From Rubidibacter lacunae KORDI 51-2 (lineage in GTDB: Bacteria; Cyanobacteriota; Cyanobacteriia; Cyanobacteriales; Rubidibacteraceae), in NCBI RefSeq assembly GCF_000473895.1, contig NZ_ASSJ01000004.1:124001-188000 (forward strand): a stretch of 64,000 bases of DNA. Reading direction: 5' to 3'. Shown here one piece after another: positions 19,041 to 28,794 of the stretch. Positions within the stretch are counted from its first letter, which is position 1. Each line of letters opens with the position of its first letter. Both the position numbers and the translations under genes were made by a program. The notes beneath the pieces were generated by a model, which saw only the letters and a program-made list of their open reading frames with translations, had not been told where the DNA came from and searched no databases.

Positions 19041-21443
19041 CTATTGCTCCCGTCGGTTGTCACCCGCTCGAGCGATCGCGTCCTGCACGCGCTCGATCTG
19101 TCGGGGCGCGCCCAGTTCGCGGAAGTACTGTAGGGCGCGCTCGCTGCTGGGGCTCTCGCCGGTGGTCAAGCCAAGCTGAAAATGAGCTTCGGCAAGGTCG
19201 CATTTAGCCCCGATCGCCTCGAGGAGCGCGATCGCCTTTCGGTGGAGGGGAATAGCCGCGTTGCGGTTGCCGCGATCGCGTTCGATAACGGCCAAACCAG
19301 TGAGGGCGCGGGCTTGAATTTGCGGGAAATGTCCGGTCTCAGCGGCGGAGTTCGCGCGCTGGAGCAGCTCGGTTGCACGAGTGACAACGCCGAGGTTGGC
19401 ATAGCTTTGACCGAGTAGCTGCATAAAGTAGGCCGCGCGACCCGTCCCCTCCTCAGAGCGATTGCCGAGTTCGTTGTAGCCGGCATCGGCGCGATCGCGC
19501 GCCGTGGCAACCCCCGCATAGGATTCGACGAGAGCGAGGCAGATTGTAGCTTTCTCGACCCAACGCTGGCGCTCGCGCTCCGATGCCAGCGCTAATACTC
19601 GCGCGAAGCAGGCTTGGGCACGCTCCAGCTCCCACAAGTCGATGCAGTAGAGCCCGACGCTAAGGTGCGAGTCGAGTTCGAGGGATTCCAGGCGGTAGCG
19701 CTCCAAGCGATCGTCGGGGTCGAGGGCGGCTATGCTTCGGTATGCGATCGCGATCGCGGTTTCTTGAGCGGCGATTGCAGTGCGGACGTGCCCTGAAATC
19801 CAATACAGGTCGCCGAGGAGGTCGTGCAGTTCGGCGCGATAGCGCGGGGAGCGGACGCGATCGAGCCCGATTTCGAGGGCGTCGAGCACCGGTTGCAGCA
19901 AGCCCATGCGGTAGAGCGTGCTGCCCAGCGGCAAGTGCTGCTGCCAGCGGTTGACGCGGCTGGTAAGAATCGTGCGGGCGACGGCTTCCCAATCGTCGAT
20001 CGCGCGGTAGTGGTAGGTGGCTTCCCAGGCGGCGATGGCGTCTTCCACCGAGGCGATCTGCACTACGCGATCGCTCCAGTAAGCGGCAAGGTGACGCTGG
20101 GTCGGCTCCCAATCGTCGCTGGCCCGCAGGCGGAACAGGGCTTCGGCTCGCATCGACGGGTGCAACCAGTAATCGCCGCAAGCGAACTCTACTAAGGAGC
20201 GGTTGCAGAGCGCGGCAATCGCGCCCCGTCGCAGGTGGGGCGGTACATCCCACAACAATGCCAGGAGCGCTGCTACCGGCACGGCGGGTACATCCTGAAA
20301 GCGAAGCGCGCCGAGGCGATACAGCAAGCGATAAGCCTCCGCATCTAATGACTTGAGGCGATCGCATTGACTGGCGATCAAGTTCTTGAGACTGGTTTCG
20401 CCCAGCGGGTCGCCGCCGATCGCCTGCCAGTACGCATCGAGGTCGCCGCCAAAATCTTCCCGGGCAGTGCCGCTGAGAATGCCCATGGCTTTGGCATTGC
20501 CGCCGTAGGTTGCGTGAGTTTCAGCAAGCGTGGCGTCGCAGGCCGTCACGACATTCAACTGAAAAAACTGCTGCCACGCCGCGCGATCCAGCCCCGGCAG
20601 GCGGAGGTGTGCAACGTCGAGATTCGGCTCGCAGAGGCGATCGCGACTGGTCAACACCGTCAGCGATCGCGTTGTCGCCTCGGCCAACACCCGCAACAGC
20701 TCGCCATAGGCCCGGTGCGGAGCGATGAAGCGCCCGTAGCGGTCGAGTACCGGTTCGAGGTTGTCGATCAGGATGCCGATACGTCGCGTTTGTACCTGCC
20801 GTCGCAGCCGCCCGAGGGCGATCCCGAACTCGCCGCCGGGCTCTTCGTGAAAGTCGCGCTGCAGCCATTCCGCCACGATACTTTCGGCCGCGACCGCGTT
20901 CGCCGTTTCCTTGGCTACTAGCAACTCCAACACGCCCGCGATCTCTCCGGCCGCTTGACGCGATCGCAAATAATGCCGCGCCAGCGTGGTTTTGCCGACA
21001 CCGCCTTTGCCGTGGATGACGACGAGTTTGGATTGCCGGCAGAGCGCATCTAGATGCGCGATCGCTCCGCCCCGCCCGACAAATGCCTGCCCGACAGATG
21101 CCTGCCCGAAAACATTTGCTGCAGGGTCGGACGCGAGGTCGGCTCCGAGCGGAGCGGGCGAGATCGGAACCGCTGTCGGAACGGATGCCCGCGATCGCTG
21201 GAGGGCAGCGCGGAAATTACTCTTAGTCACGCGATCGCCCAGCACCTGCGAGAGCTGTCGCCAGAGATCTGCAGCCGTGTCTTTAACATGACCTTCCGTG
21301 CAGCCGTAGCTGTCGGCAATGTCGAGATAGCGCTGCTGCTGCCAGACCTGCCGGACGATCGTGCGCTGCAGGTCGCTGAGGGCCCGCCCTACCTGTTGGC
21401 GGTAGAGTGCTTCCGTCAGAGTTAACGCAGCTTCTGCATCCAT
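19041..21443 (-). CDS. STAND-type HTH / NB-ARC ATPase / TPR protein
   Basis: An 800-residue, three-part protein. Residues 1-85 form a sigma-like HTH (LSDLQRTIVRQVWQQQRYLD, then IADSYGCTEGHVKDTAADLW) of the kind found at the N-terminus of cyanobacterial vMAP-type STAND proteins. Residues about 120-480 are an NB-ARC ATPase with P-loop GKGGVGKT (145-152) and Walker B RIGILIDNLE (221-230). The C-terminal 300 residues are TPR-like helices (LLGDLYWISGHVRTAIAAQE and others). STAND proteins act as ligand-triggered switches in signalling or defence. ATG 21443 avoids overlap with the upstream gene; the frame is open to 21599. No effector domain or partner is adjacent. Confidence 0.85.
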   Translation of the reverse strand: MDAEAALTLTEALYRQQVGRALSDLQRTIVRQVWQQQRYLDIADSYGCTEGHVKDTAADLWRQLSQVLGDRVTKSNFRAALQRSRASVPTAVPISPAPLGADLASDPAANVFGQASVGQAFVGRGGAIAHLDALCRQSKLVVIHGKGGVGKTTLARHYLRSRQAAGEIAGVLELLVAKETANAVAAESIVAEWLQRDFHEEPGGEFGIALGRLRRQVQTRRIGILIDNLEPVLDRYGRFIAPHRAYGELLRVLAEATTRSLTVLTSRDRLCEPNLDVAHLRLPGLDRAAWQQFFQLNVVTACDATLAETHATYGGNAKAMGILSGTAREDFGGDLDAYWQAIGGDPLGETSLKNLIASQCDRLKSLDAEAYRLLYRLGALRFQDVPAVPVAALLALLWDVPPHLRRGAIAALCNRSLVEFACGDYWLHPSMRAEALFRLRASDDWEPTQRHLAAYWSDRVVQIASVEDAIAAWEATYHYRAIDDWEAVARTILTSRVNRWQQHLPLGSTLYRMGLLQPVLDALEIGLDRVRSPRYRAELHDLLGDLYWISGHVRTAIAAQETAIAIAYRSIAALDPDDRLERYRLESLELDSHLSVGLYCIDLWELERAQACFARVLALASERERQRWVEKATICLALVESYAGVATARDRADAGYNELGNRSEEGTGRAAYFMQLLGQSYANLGVVTRATELLQRANSAAETGHFPQIQARALTGLAVIERDRGNRNAAIPLHRKAIALLEAIGAKCDLAEAHFQLGLTTGESPSSERALQYFRELGAPRQIERVQDAIARAGDNRREQ

Positions 21444-21511
21444 GGGCGCTCGTCGTTCCCTCAACGCGATTGTCTTTGCGACCGAGCGACGACTGCAAGA
21501 CGAGCGCGACC

Positions 21512-22162
21512 TCAACGGGCGGCAAGCGAGTGCTGGCGGCGCATCTCGCGCAGGACGTCTGCTGGATTGATATAGCGATCGGCGTACTTCAATCCCCAAT
21601 GTAAGTGCGGTCCCGTCGAGCGCCCGCTAGTCCCGACGCGTCCGATGCGTGCAGACGTGGGCACGTGCTGGCCGATGTGGATTTGGATGCCGCCTGCTGG
21701 ATCGAGCAACACCGGACCGTTGGGCGTGCGCTGCACCGACCCCTGCATGTGGCAGTAAATGTGCTGCCACTGCCCGGACTGCACGACAACCATCGTGCCG
21801 CAGGCAGTATGGTCCGAGAGTTCCACGACCTTTCCCGCCCACCAATTGCGAATGTAACTGCCCATGGGAGCGGCGATGTCGAGACCGTTGTGAAATTGCC
21901 AGCGCCCGGTGACCGGATTGACGCGATTCCCGAACGGTGACGTGTAGCGCTGAAAATTTTCCACGGGAAACGATGCCTGTAGCCAGCCTCCGTTCGCCGT
22001 ATCCGTCACCGCTACTGCAGCCCGAACTCGATACAGCTCGACCGTTGCGGCCGACCCGGCGAGCCCGAGCGCACCCAGTGCTAACCAGCTCAACCACGCC
22101 GCCGATCGAATCGGACCGAGCCAGCAGCGGGTGCAGCCGGCCGTGCTGTCGCGATCGCCCAT
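21512..22162 (-). CDS. M23-family metallopeptidase
   Basis: A membrane-anchored or secreted peptidoglycan hydrolase of the LytM type, 216 residues. A hydrophobic segment (WLSWLALGALGLAGSAATV) lies near the N-terminus. The zinc motifs are FHNGLDIAAP (HxxxD) and HLHWGL (HxH), with IYCHMQGS between them. Four Cys occur, with CTRCW near the start. The start is ATG 22162. It is divergent from crtD. The enzyme probably trims peptidoglycan in the periplasm; the specificity is unknown. Confidence 0.92.
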   Translation of the reverse strand: MGDRDSTAGCTRCWLGPIRSAAWLSWLALGALGLAGSAATVELYRVRAAVAVTDTANGGWLQASFPVENFQRYTSPFGNRVNPVTGRWQFHNGLDIAAPMGSYIRNWWAGKVVELSDHTACGTMVVVQSGQWQHIYCHMQGSVQRTPNGPVLLDPAGGIQIHIGQHVPTSARIGRVGTSGRSTGPHLHWGLKYADRYINPADVLREMRRQHSLAAR

Positions 22163-22346
22163 GAAAACTCCTCACGCCCCTCAAGACGTACGCCATCAGT
22201 ATGCCCCGAGGCGTTCTAGTAGTTTGCAGTTCCCAAACCCTACAGGGCGATTGCGCGCAAGTCCAAACAAATGTTCACAGAAACACTGAAACTTTCTTAG
22301 AATTATTATTACGAAATCTTAACAATCGGACCGGGACGGCACCACC

Positions 22347-23957
22347 ATGCCAGCAGCAAAGCGGCAACGGGCGATCGCGATCGGCGGCGGCATTGGCGGA
22401 CTAACGGCCGGCGCGCTGCTGGCCAAACGCGGTTGGGATGTCACCGTTTACGATCGGGCACTCGTGCCAGGGGGGTGTGCTTCAACGTTTAAGCGACGTG
22501 GCTTTACTTTTGATGTGGGCGCGACGCAAGTTGCTGGGCTCGAACCCGGGGGCATCCACCACCGCATCTTTGCCGAACTCGGCATCGAGCTACCGGCCGC
22601 AACCCCGTGCGATCCGGCTTGTGCGGTCTTTTTGCCAGGCGAGTCCGAACCGATTAACGTCTGGCGCGACCCCGAGCGCTGGGAAGCCGAGCGCCAGCGG
22701 CAATTTCCGGGCAGCGAGCCGTTTTGGCAACTGCTCGCGCGCTTGTTCGACGCCAGCTGGCGTTTCCAAACCCGCGATCCGGTTTTGCCACCCCGCAATC
22801 TGTGGGACGCGTGGCAGCTGGTCGCGGCCGTGCGACCCGATACTCTCGCGACCGTGCCCTTTGCCCTGGCAACTGTCGGCGATGCCCTACATCTATATGG
22901 ACTGGCTGGCGATCGCCGCCTGCGGACGTTTTTGGACATGCAGCTCAAGCTCTACTCCCAGGTGAGTGCGGCGGAAACAGCGCTGCTTTATGCAGCAACG
23001 GCACTGGGCGTTTCGCAAGCGCCGCGCGGTCTGTTCCACCTGCAAGGCAGCATGCAGGTGCTGAGCGATCGCCTGGTTGCGGCCCTGGAAAAATACGGCG
23101 GTCGGCTTTGCCTGCGCCACACCGTCGAGCGCGTGCATATCGATGGCGTGCGGGTAACAGGCGTAACGGTGTGCGATCGGCGAACGGGTGCAACGCGGAA
23201 CGAATCGGCTGACGAAGTCGTTGCTAACGTCACGGTGGGGAATTTGCTGCAGCTGCTCGGACGACGCGATCGCCCCCGTAGCGCCCCGTCTCGATCGCGA
23301 TTCGACTCCGCTCGCACGCTTGCAGCTCTGGCTGCGGAGCTGCAACTGCGCGGCTACGAGCGGCGCGTTGACAAACTGCCGACACCATCCGGTGGGTTTG
23401 TGATTTACCTCGGCGTCGAACAACGCGCGATTCCCGAAGGGTGCCCGCCGCATCTGCAATTCCTATACGACTACGACGGGCCTGTTGCCGAGCAAAACAC
23501 CTTGTTCGTCTCGGTCAGCAAACCCGGTGACGGTCGCGCCCCCGACGGCAAAGCCACGATCGTCGCGTCGTCTTTCGTCGAGGCGGCACCCTGGTGGTGC
23601 GGTTCGCAGGCCGATTACGAGCAGCGCAAGCAGTCGTTCTGCGACAACGCGCTCGCGCGCCTGGGCGACTATTTCCACCTCGATGCAGAGGCGATCGTCC
23701 ACCAGGAATCCGCTACACCGCGAACGTTCCAACACTTCACCGCCCGCGAGTTCGGGTATGTAGGTGGGGTTGGGCAACGCCTTGCGACCTTCGGGCCATT
23801 TGGCTTTGCCACGCGCACGCCCGTCCGCCATCTTTGGCTTGTTGGCGACTCGGTGCATCCCGGTGAAGGTACGGCGGGTGTCAGTTACTCAGCGCTGACT
23901 GTCGTCCGACAGATCGAAGCGCTCGCCAGCCGAGGCAAGCCGCGTCTAAACCGATAG
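22347..23957 (+). CDS. crtD: Carotenoid C-3',4' desaturase (CrtD-type)
   Basis: A 536-residue FAD-dependent carotenoid desaturase/isomerase-family protein. The dinucleotide fold AIGGGIGGLTAGALLAKRG is followed by PGGCASTFKRRGFTFDVGAT and, near the C-terminus, the second flavin segment VRHLWLVGDSVHPGEGTAGV. The segments VAGLEPGGIHHRIF, CDPACAVFLPGE and LFHLQGSMQVLSDRL match the cyanobacterial CrtD group (Synechocystis slr1293 type, myxol synthesis) as I remember it, better than CrtH or CrtISO. The start is ATG 22347. The exact substrate assignment is less certain than the family. Confidence 0.82.
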   Translation: MPAAKRQRAIAIGGGIGGLTAGALLAKRGWDVTVYDRALVPGGCASTFKRRGFTFDVGATQVAGLEPGGIHHRIFAELGIELPAATPCDPACAVFLPGESEPINVWRDPERWEAERQRQFPGSEPFWQLLARLFDASWRFQTRDPVLPPRNLWDAWQLVAAVRPDTLATVPFALATVGDALHLYGLAGDRRLRTFLDMQLKLYSQVSAAETALLYAATALGVSQAPRGLFHLQGSMQVLSDRLVAALEKYGGRLCLRHTVERVHIDGVRVTGVTVCDRRTGATRNESADEVVANVTVGNLLQLLGRRDRPRSAPSRSRFDSARTLAALAAELQLRGYERRVDKLPTPSGGFVIYLGVEQRAIPEGCPPHLQFLYDYDGPVAEQNTLFVSVSKPGDGRAPDGKATIVASSFVEAAPWWCGSQADYEQRKQSFCDNALARLGDYFHLDAEAIVHQESATPRTFQHFTAREFGYVGGVGQRLATFGPFGFATRTPVRHLWLVGDSVHPGEGTAGVSYSALTVVRQIEALASRGKPRLNR

Positions 23958-24002
23958 TTCCATTGGCCCCTGGGTTCAGACTAGGGTCTCGAACTCGACG
24001 AG

Positions 24003-24120
24003 CGCTGCCGTTGCCACCTGAAACCCACCAACGACTCGTGGACAATTGACGAAACCTACCTGACAGTCAAAGGCAAGGATCGCTCCCTGTGGCGGAAGGT
24101 TGCAACCCTGTTCCGCGACC
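24003..24120 (+). mobile_element. IS6/IS240-like transposase scrap
   Basis: In frame from 24003, the sequence reads CHLKPTNDSWTIDETYLTVK GKD. This corresponds to the segment around the first catalytic Asp of IS6/IS240-type DDE transposases (typically SWRVDETYIKVKGKW). The following residues (RSLWRKVATLFRDRL) no longer match well, and neither end of an element is visible. It is a small fossil in the gap between crtD and rsmB. Confidence 0.6.
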
Positions 24121-24144
24121 GACTCAGGCTCGTAGCCATAGCGC

Positions 24145-25497
24145 TTATTCCGCGCGCTGCAGGCGCGCCAGAAAAAAACCGTCCATGTTGCGATCGCACG
24201 GCAAGATCTTCACCCAGCCTTCAGGAGCGATAAACGGGGCGGCGGGGTTGTCATCCGGGGGGGGCTGAAGTTGCCAGTGGGGGTGGCGCTCGCAGAAGAT
24301 CGCGATCGCGTCATCGTTTTCAGCCGGATGCACGGTGCAGGTAGCGTAAACCAAGATGCCGCCGGGTTTAACCCAGGTTGCGGCAGCGGCGAGTAACTCG
24401 ACTTGCAGGGCTGCCAATTCCACACTCGCCTCGGGCGACTGCCGCCAGCGGAGGTCGGCCCGCCGGTGCAGCGTGCCCAAGCCCGAACAGGGTGCGTCGA
24501 CCAAAACGCGATCGACCGAACCGGGCGCGATTTCGCTTAGGGTTTCGGTGGCGCGGAAGTCGCCGGTAGCGACGCGGATGCTACCCAACCGCAGGCGCGC
24601 GGCGTTGGCTTCGACTTTTCGCAAGCGCCGGGCGTCGCGATCGCAGGCCCACACTGTCCCGCGATCGCCCATCAACTCGGCAATGTGGGTGGTTTTGCCG
24701 CCAGGTGCCGCACAGGCATCGACGATGGTTTCCTCGGGTTGCGGGTCGAGGAAGTGCGCGGCCAGCTGCGCGCCCGCATCCTGCACCGACCACCACCCGC
24801 CCTCGAACCCCGGTAGCAAGCGGATGTCGCCCGCCCCCCGCAGGCGCAGTGCTTGGGGCAGCCCCGGGACGCGATCGCTCTTCACGCCGCGCGCGTCTAG
24901 GGCGGCGGCAACGCCACTGGGGGTGCTGCGGAGCAGGTTGACGCGCAAATCCAGCGTCGGCGGGCGGTCGAACCAGGCGCACAGGCGTTCGGCGGTCTCC
25001 AACCCGTGTTGGTCCCGCCACAACTGCACGATCCAGTCGGGAAAGCTATATAGCGTCCCCAGCCGCGCGATCGCGTCGTCGGGTAGGGGCAGCGGATCGC
25101 CTTGCTTGCCGCACTGACGCAGGTAGCTACGCAGCATGCCGTTGACGACCCCGGACAGTTTGCCGAGCCCACAGGTTTTTGCCAGTTCGACGCTCGTGTT
25201 TACGGCCGTCGCGCCCGGCACGCGATCGAGGTAGCGCAGTTGATATAACCCCAGATGCAGCACGCGGCGCAAGTCGGGCGGTTGCTTGGCAGCCGGGAGC
25301 TTGCCAAGCCAGTCAATTGCCGCATCGAGGGTGCGTTGTCGCCGCACGCAGCCGTAGACCAGCTCGCAGGTCAAGCCGCGATCGCTGCCGGTCAGCTCGG
25401 AGACGCGCAGGGCGCGATCGAGGGCAATGTCGGGATAGGCCCCGTGGCGGTCGATGTCTTCAAGGGCGCGGAAAGCAACGAAGCGGGCGGTATCCAT
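24145..25497 (-). CDS. rsmB: 16S rRNA m5C967 methyltransferase
   Basis: RsmB (Sun) methylates C967 of 16S rRNA. The 450-residue protein has the N-terminal NusB-like RNA-binding domain (RFVAFRALEDIDRHGAYPDI to VVNGMLRSYLRQ) and a C-terminal Rossmann methyltransferase domain. The SAM motif is VDACAAPGGKTTHIAEL. The two catalytic cysteines lie in VDAPCSGLGTLHRR and VYATCTVHPAEND. The frame is open far upstream to 26154, but ATG 25497 (MDTARFVAFRAL) is the family start. The upstream frame is antisense-like composition over the next gene. Confidence 0.95.
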   Translation of the reverse strand: MDTARFVAFRALEDIDRHGAYPDIALDRALRVSELTGSDRGLTCELVYGCVRRQRTLDAAIDWLGKLPAAKQPPDLRRVLHLGLYQLRYLDRVPGATAVNTSVELAKTCGLGKLSGVVNGMLRSYLRQCGKQGDPLPLPDDAIARLGTLYSFPDWIVQLWRDQHGLETAERLCAWFDRPPTLDLRVNLLRSTPSGVAAALDARGVKSDRVPGLPQALRLRGAGDIRLLPGFEGGWWSVQDAGAQLAAHFLDPQPEETIVDACAAPGGKTTHIAELMGDRGTVWACDRDARRLRKVEANAARLRLGSIRVATGDFRATETLSEIAPGSVDRVLVDAPCSGLGTLHRRADLRWRQSPEASVELAALQVELLAAAATWVKPGGILVYATCTVHPAENDDAIAIFCERHPHWQLQPPPDDNPAAPFIAPEGWVKILPCDRNMDGFFLARLQRAE

Positions 25498-25567
25498 GCA
25501 GGCAGCGATAGGCGACAGATCTGCCAGTATAGCCGCGCGCTCTGCCGCGATCGCTTGCACTTCCGTA

Positions 25568-26758
25568 TCAGGAAGGCGGGTCGCTGCCGGGCGAATGGCG
25601 GCGCTCGACGATTGTCCCCTCGACAATGTGGTAGCCCCACTCGGGATGAGCGGCAATTTGCCTGGCAACCATCGTCTTGCCCATGGGCTGTCGATAGGTG
25701 GCGCGTAATGTCTCGAGGTCGGGTACGTGGGCGCTATGGGCAGCAGCATTACTCGGAGCGATTGCGGCCGGGGGCGAGCCGGCCGGCTCGGTCGGTTCCA
25801 GAGCACTGGCACCGTTAGCAGCGGCGAGCTTAGCCATAACGCTTGCTTTGGTGACCGGCGCGCGATCGGTAAAGGATGGTGGGAGATACGGGGTCGATAC
25901 GCCGCGCGATCGCGCGGACAGAGCTTCGTCGGCCAGGCGATCGCATTTGCGCAAAAAGCCGTCCCACAGATCTCGTCCGCGAACGGGATCGCGCAACTCG
26001 CTCCGCGCCCGCGCCAGCGCCGACTCGAGTGGCTCCCCTTTGGCGGTGAAATATCGCACGCGCTCTTCTTCAAAGGCTGGGTAGGGGACGCCGGACTCGA
26101 CTTCCCACTCGCGAGCAATTTGCTGGCTCGCGCCCAATGGCTCCCCGGCAACAAACTCGTCCCAGAATGGCGAGATCAGCCCTTTGGTCATGCCATCAAC
26201 GACGGCAAAAGTCCACCCCGACGGCCGCGAGATACCCTGCTGCACGGCGTAATCCAACAAAGCACGTTGGAATGCTTCTAACTGCTCTTGCGACTCCCAG
26301 GGACCGCTGAAGCGATAGTCCGGGGTGACGCTGACGGTGCGTTGACGGCCGCGAGCCGGGAAATGCGGGTCGCTCGTCGCCGTCGTTGCTGATGTGGCCG
26401 CGCGCAGCGGACTCTCCACCGAAGATGGGACGTTACCGAGGACTCCTTCTAGTGCCTCGAAATTGGGAGCGTACTCCCAGAGATCGCCGGAACCTTGTAG
26501 CGGTCGGGCCACGAGCAATTCGCGTTGGGTGAGTTGCAAGCGCGCGTATTCTTGCTCGCGCGGTGTCAAGCCGGTAGCCGTGCGGAGCGTTTCGGTTGTC
26601 ACGACAACCATACCGTTCGGCTCCTGCGATTGTCGGCGACACAACTCCAAATACAGCACTGACGCAACGACGCCCCCGATCGCGCTGGCTAGCTGCGGAT
26701 AATACGTCGCAGCAGACCCAAAATAATGCCAGAAGGTAGGCGATCGCATCATCGACAA
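25568..26758 (-). CDS. Unrecognised protein with winged-helix-like N-terminus
   Basis: The 396-residue product is not recognised. Residues about 1-90 (FWHYFGSAATYYPQLASAIG, then VVTTETLRTATGLTPREQEYARLQLTQRELLV) look like a winged-helix DNA-binding module with a recognition helix after LTPRE, similar in feel to DnaD or plasmid/phage replication initiator N-domains. The middle (about 150-290) is acidic and helical. Residues 300-345 are Ala/Pro-rich linker. The C-terminal 50 residues (LRATYRQPMGKTMVARQIAA HPEWGYHIVEG) form a small conserved-looking block. It is upstream of rsmB, 70 bases apart, on the same strand. Function unknown. Confidence 0.7.
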   Translation of the reverse strand: MSMMRSPTFWHYFGSAATYYPQLASAIGGVVASVLYLELCRRQSQEPNGMVVVTTETLRTATGLTPREQEYARLQLTQRELLVARPLQGSGDLWEYAPNFEALEGVLGNVPSSVESPLRAATSATTATSDPHFPARGRQRTVSVTPDYRFSGPWESQEQLEAFQRALLDYAVQQGISRPSGWTFAVVDGMTKGLISPFWDEFVAGEPLGASQQIAREWEVESGVPYPAFEEERVRYFTAKGEPLESALARARSELRDPVRGRDLWDGFLRKCDRLADEALSARSRGVSTPYLPPSFTDRAPVTKASVMAKLAAANGASALEPTEPAGSPPAAIAPSNAAAHSAHVPDLETLRATYRQPMGKTMVARQIAAHPEWGYHIVEGTIVERRHSPGSDPPS

Positions 26759-26912
26759 ACAATTCGCGAGGACAAACGGTTGGGAGAGTTCTTCAATACA
26801 AGCTTGTTGGGCGCGTTGCGGTTACTTGCAATCGCGTGACAGATGCAGTCGGCACCGATACCAGCCGTCTAACCTGACGCGATCGCCGCGCTGGCTGGCA
26901 AGTTCGCCCGCG

Positions 26913-27593
26913 CTACTCGCGCAGGACGTATCCGACTCCGCGTACGGTTTGGATTATGCGCTTCTCGCCATCGGCTTCCAGTTTGAGGCGGAGGTAGCGG
27001 ATGTAGACTTCGATGATATTCGAGTCGCCAACGAAGTCGTAGCCCCATACCCGCTCGATGATTTGGTCGCGGGTGAGAACCTGGCGCGGGTGCGATAGCA
27101 GATATTCCAGCAAGTCGAATTCCTTCGCGGTCAATTCGATGCTGCGCGCGCCGCGATACACCTCGCGCGTGCTGGTGTTCAAGTGTAAATCGGTAAACTC
27201 CAGGACGTCAGTTTCCTCTTCCTGAGTGCGGCGCAGGTGCGCGCGGATGCGGGCAAACAGCTCTTCAATGCTGAAGGGTTTGACGACATAATCATCGGCA
27301 CCAGCGTCGAGTCCCGCCACGCGATCGCTCACGTCATCTTTGGCGGTCAGCAACACGATCGGGACCTTATTGCTCGTCATGCGCAGGCGACGGCAAATCT
27401 CCAAGCCCGATACGCCCGGCAGCATCCAATCGAGGACTACGAGGTCGGGGTTGGCTTCTCGGGCAGCTGCCAGACCCGCTAATCCATCGCTAGCGACCAC
27501 GACTTCATAGCCTTCATATTTCAGCTCCAGCTCGATAAAGTGCGCGAGCTTAACCTCGTCCTCGACAACCAGAATCTTGGCAGGCGGTGTCAT
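26913..27593 (-). CDS. OmpR-family response regulator
   Basis: Residues 1-120 are a receiver domain: acidic pocket VVEDE, phosphoacceptor Asp in [10 protein letters not shown], Thr in LLTAKDD and Lys in VVKPFS. Residues about 130-225 are a winged helix with [20 protein letters not shown] and the end [18 protein letters not shown] 27593 ([13 protein letters not shown]) gives 226 residues and the normal start; the frame is open to 27653. No histidine kinase lies beside it. The closest remembered relatives are cyanobacterial orphan OmpR regulators; I cannot decide which. Confidence 0.93.
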   Translation of the reverse strand: MTPPAKILVVEDEVKLAHFIELELKYEGYEVVVASDGLAGLAAAREANPDLVVLDWMLPGVSGLEICRRLRMTSNKVPIVLLTAKDDVSDRVAGLDAGADDYVVKPFSIEELFARIRAHLRRTQEEETDVLEFTDLHLNTSTREVYRGARSIELTAKEFDLLEYLLSHPRQVLTRDQIIERVWGYDFVGDSNIIEVYIRYLRLKLEADGEKRIIQTVRGVGYVLRE

Positions 27594-28794
27594 CGTCGGC
27601 GCGATTGAAACTGTTTCCCCCAATGCTATCGCGAATTTTTTTGAGCGCTGCACGAGCGGGCGATCGCGCGCTCAGCGGTTGACTATGCGGTTGCTGTGGC
27701 GATCGGAAAGCAGCTGTTGCGGTCCTGTCAACTTCAACACCAGAAGCCGCGCCTCCACCCGCAGCTGCCACCATGTGGATGACGTACTGCTTGTACTCGG
27801 GAGTTACTTCCTGCCAGACTGCTTGCAGTATGGATGCACTGAAAAAAGCGGCGCCAACAGGAGGGAAAATCAGCACGACAGTTGTCACGAGCCCGGCCGT
27901 CAGAGCCTGAGGTCCCACTATCGCCACACCTTCCTCCAGAGATACGTCTCCTTTCAGAAGTTCGATTAAAACCTGCACGGCCTCCGCCCCCACCATAATC
28001 CCCAATGTGACAAAAGCGTTACCTCTCAAAAGCCGCTGCAAGAGCTTGATTGCGACCCCCCGCACGAATCCGCTGTTAAGTGCATCTAGCGCATTCCGCT
28101 GAAACGTCTGAATCCGCTCTGGTGCCAGTTCCTCTTCTCCACGGCAATAGGCACCAACCAACTCGATTCCATTCAGAAGCGCCGAGATCGTGACATTTAC
28201 CGTAGCTCCAACAACTCCTCCACTGACGGCTTCTCCTCCAAGCGCTGCCACTTCAATAAACTGCGCGGCTAAGTAAGGGTTACCGGCTACCCACTTTGCT
28301 GTCTCGATATCGATCGGGGCGCTCCGAACGCCATCCACTTCAATAACAACCTCTGTTCCTGGGATGCCCTCGTTAGCCGCATCCGTCACGAGCTTCTGTC
28401 CCCGATAGTTTCCTCCGCGAGCGTTCCGCGATACATACTCTGCGCTACCGACCTTTGCCTGGACCTCAGCAATAGTTCGACCGATGGCATCAGTTACGTA
28501 TATATCTGGCTCATTCTTTATTCCCTTAGCTGGGATTTGCCAAGCGCGGCTTTCAGACCCACTCAAGCTAGCTTTGATGTTGTACCCAATTACCTGTAGG
28601 TGCTCGAATGCGAATCCAAACGCGTTGGTATTCTGGGTAATCGCTCCAGCCCCGGTTACCAAGCCCGCGCCGCGCTCGATCAGTGTGTGTGCCCCATCCG
28701 TTGCAGCGTTCGCAGCCGTTGTAATGTTCTGGGTAAGGCGTGGAACAAGACCGTCCGTAACGTTTTTCAGATAATTCCAGTGACTCGTGCTCAT
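27550..28794 (-). CDS. Possible PD-(D/E)XK-like domain protein with hydrophobic C-half
   Basis: A 414-residue protein that I do not recognise. Residues about 58-150 resemble a restriction-endonuclease-like core: Glu64 in [10 protein letters not shown], Asp97 in NEPDIYV, then Glu110 and Lys114 in AEVQAKVG. Residues about 186-350 contain several long Gly/Ala/Val-rich hydrophobic stretches ([56 protein letters not shown]) able to enter membranes. The tail is Ser/Arg-rich and overlaps the response-regulator start by 44 bases. HIP1 sites are missing from about 27.7 to 29.1 kb, unlike neighbouring DNA, which suggests transfer. A toxin/effector role is inference only. Confidence 0.6.
   Translation of the reverse strand: MSTSHWNYLKNVTDGLVPRLTQNITTAANAATDGAHTLIERGAGLVTGAGAITQNTNAFGFAFEHLQVIGYNIKASLSGSESRAWQIPAKGIKNEPDIYVTDAIGRTIAEVQAKVGSAEYVSRNARGGNYRGQKLVTDAANEGIPGTEVVIEVDGVRSAPIDIETAKWVAGNPYLAAQFIEVAALGGEAVSGGVVGATVNVTISALLNGIELVGAYCRGEEELAPERIQTFQRNALDALNSGFVRGVAIKLLQRLLRGNAFVTLGIMVGAEAVQVLIELLKGDVSLEEGVAIVGPQALTAGLVTTVVLIFPPVGAAFFSASILQAVWQEVTPEYKQYVIHMVAAAGGGAASGVEVDRTATAAFRSPQQPHSQPLSARSPARAALKKIRDSIGGNSFNRADDDTACQDSGCRGRG

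Noticed and set aside
25503-26154. Long N-terminal extension of the rsmB frame
   Set aside because: It is a shadow of the 396-residue gene in another frame; RsmB starts at 25497 as in other species.
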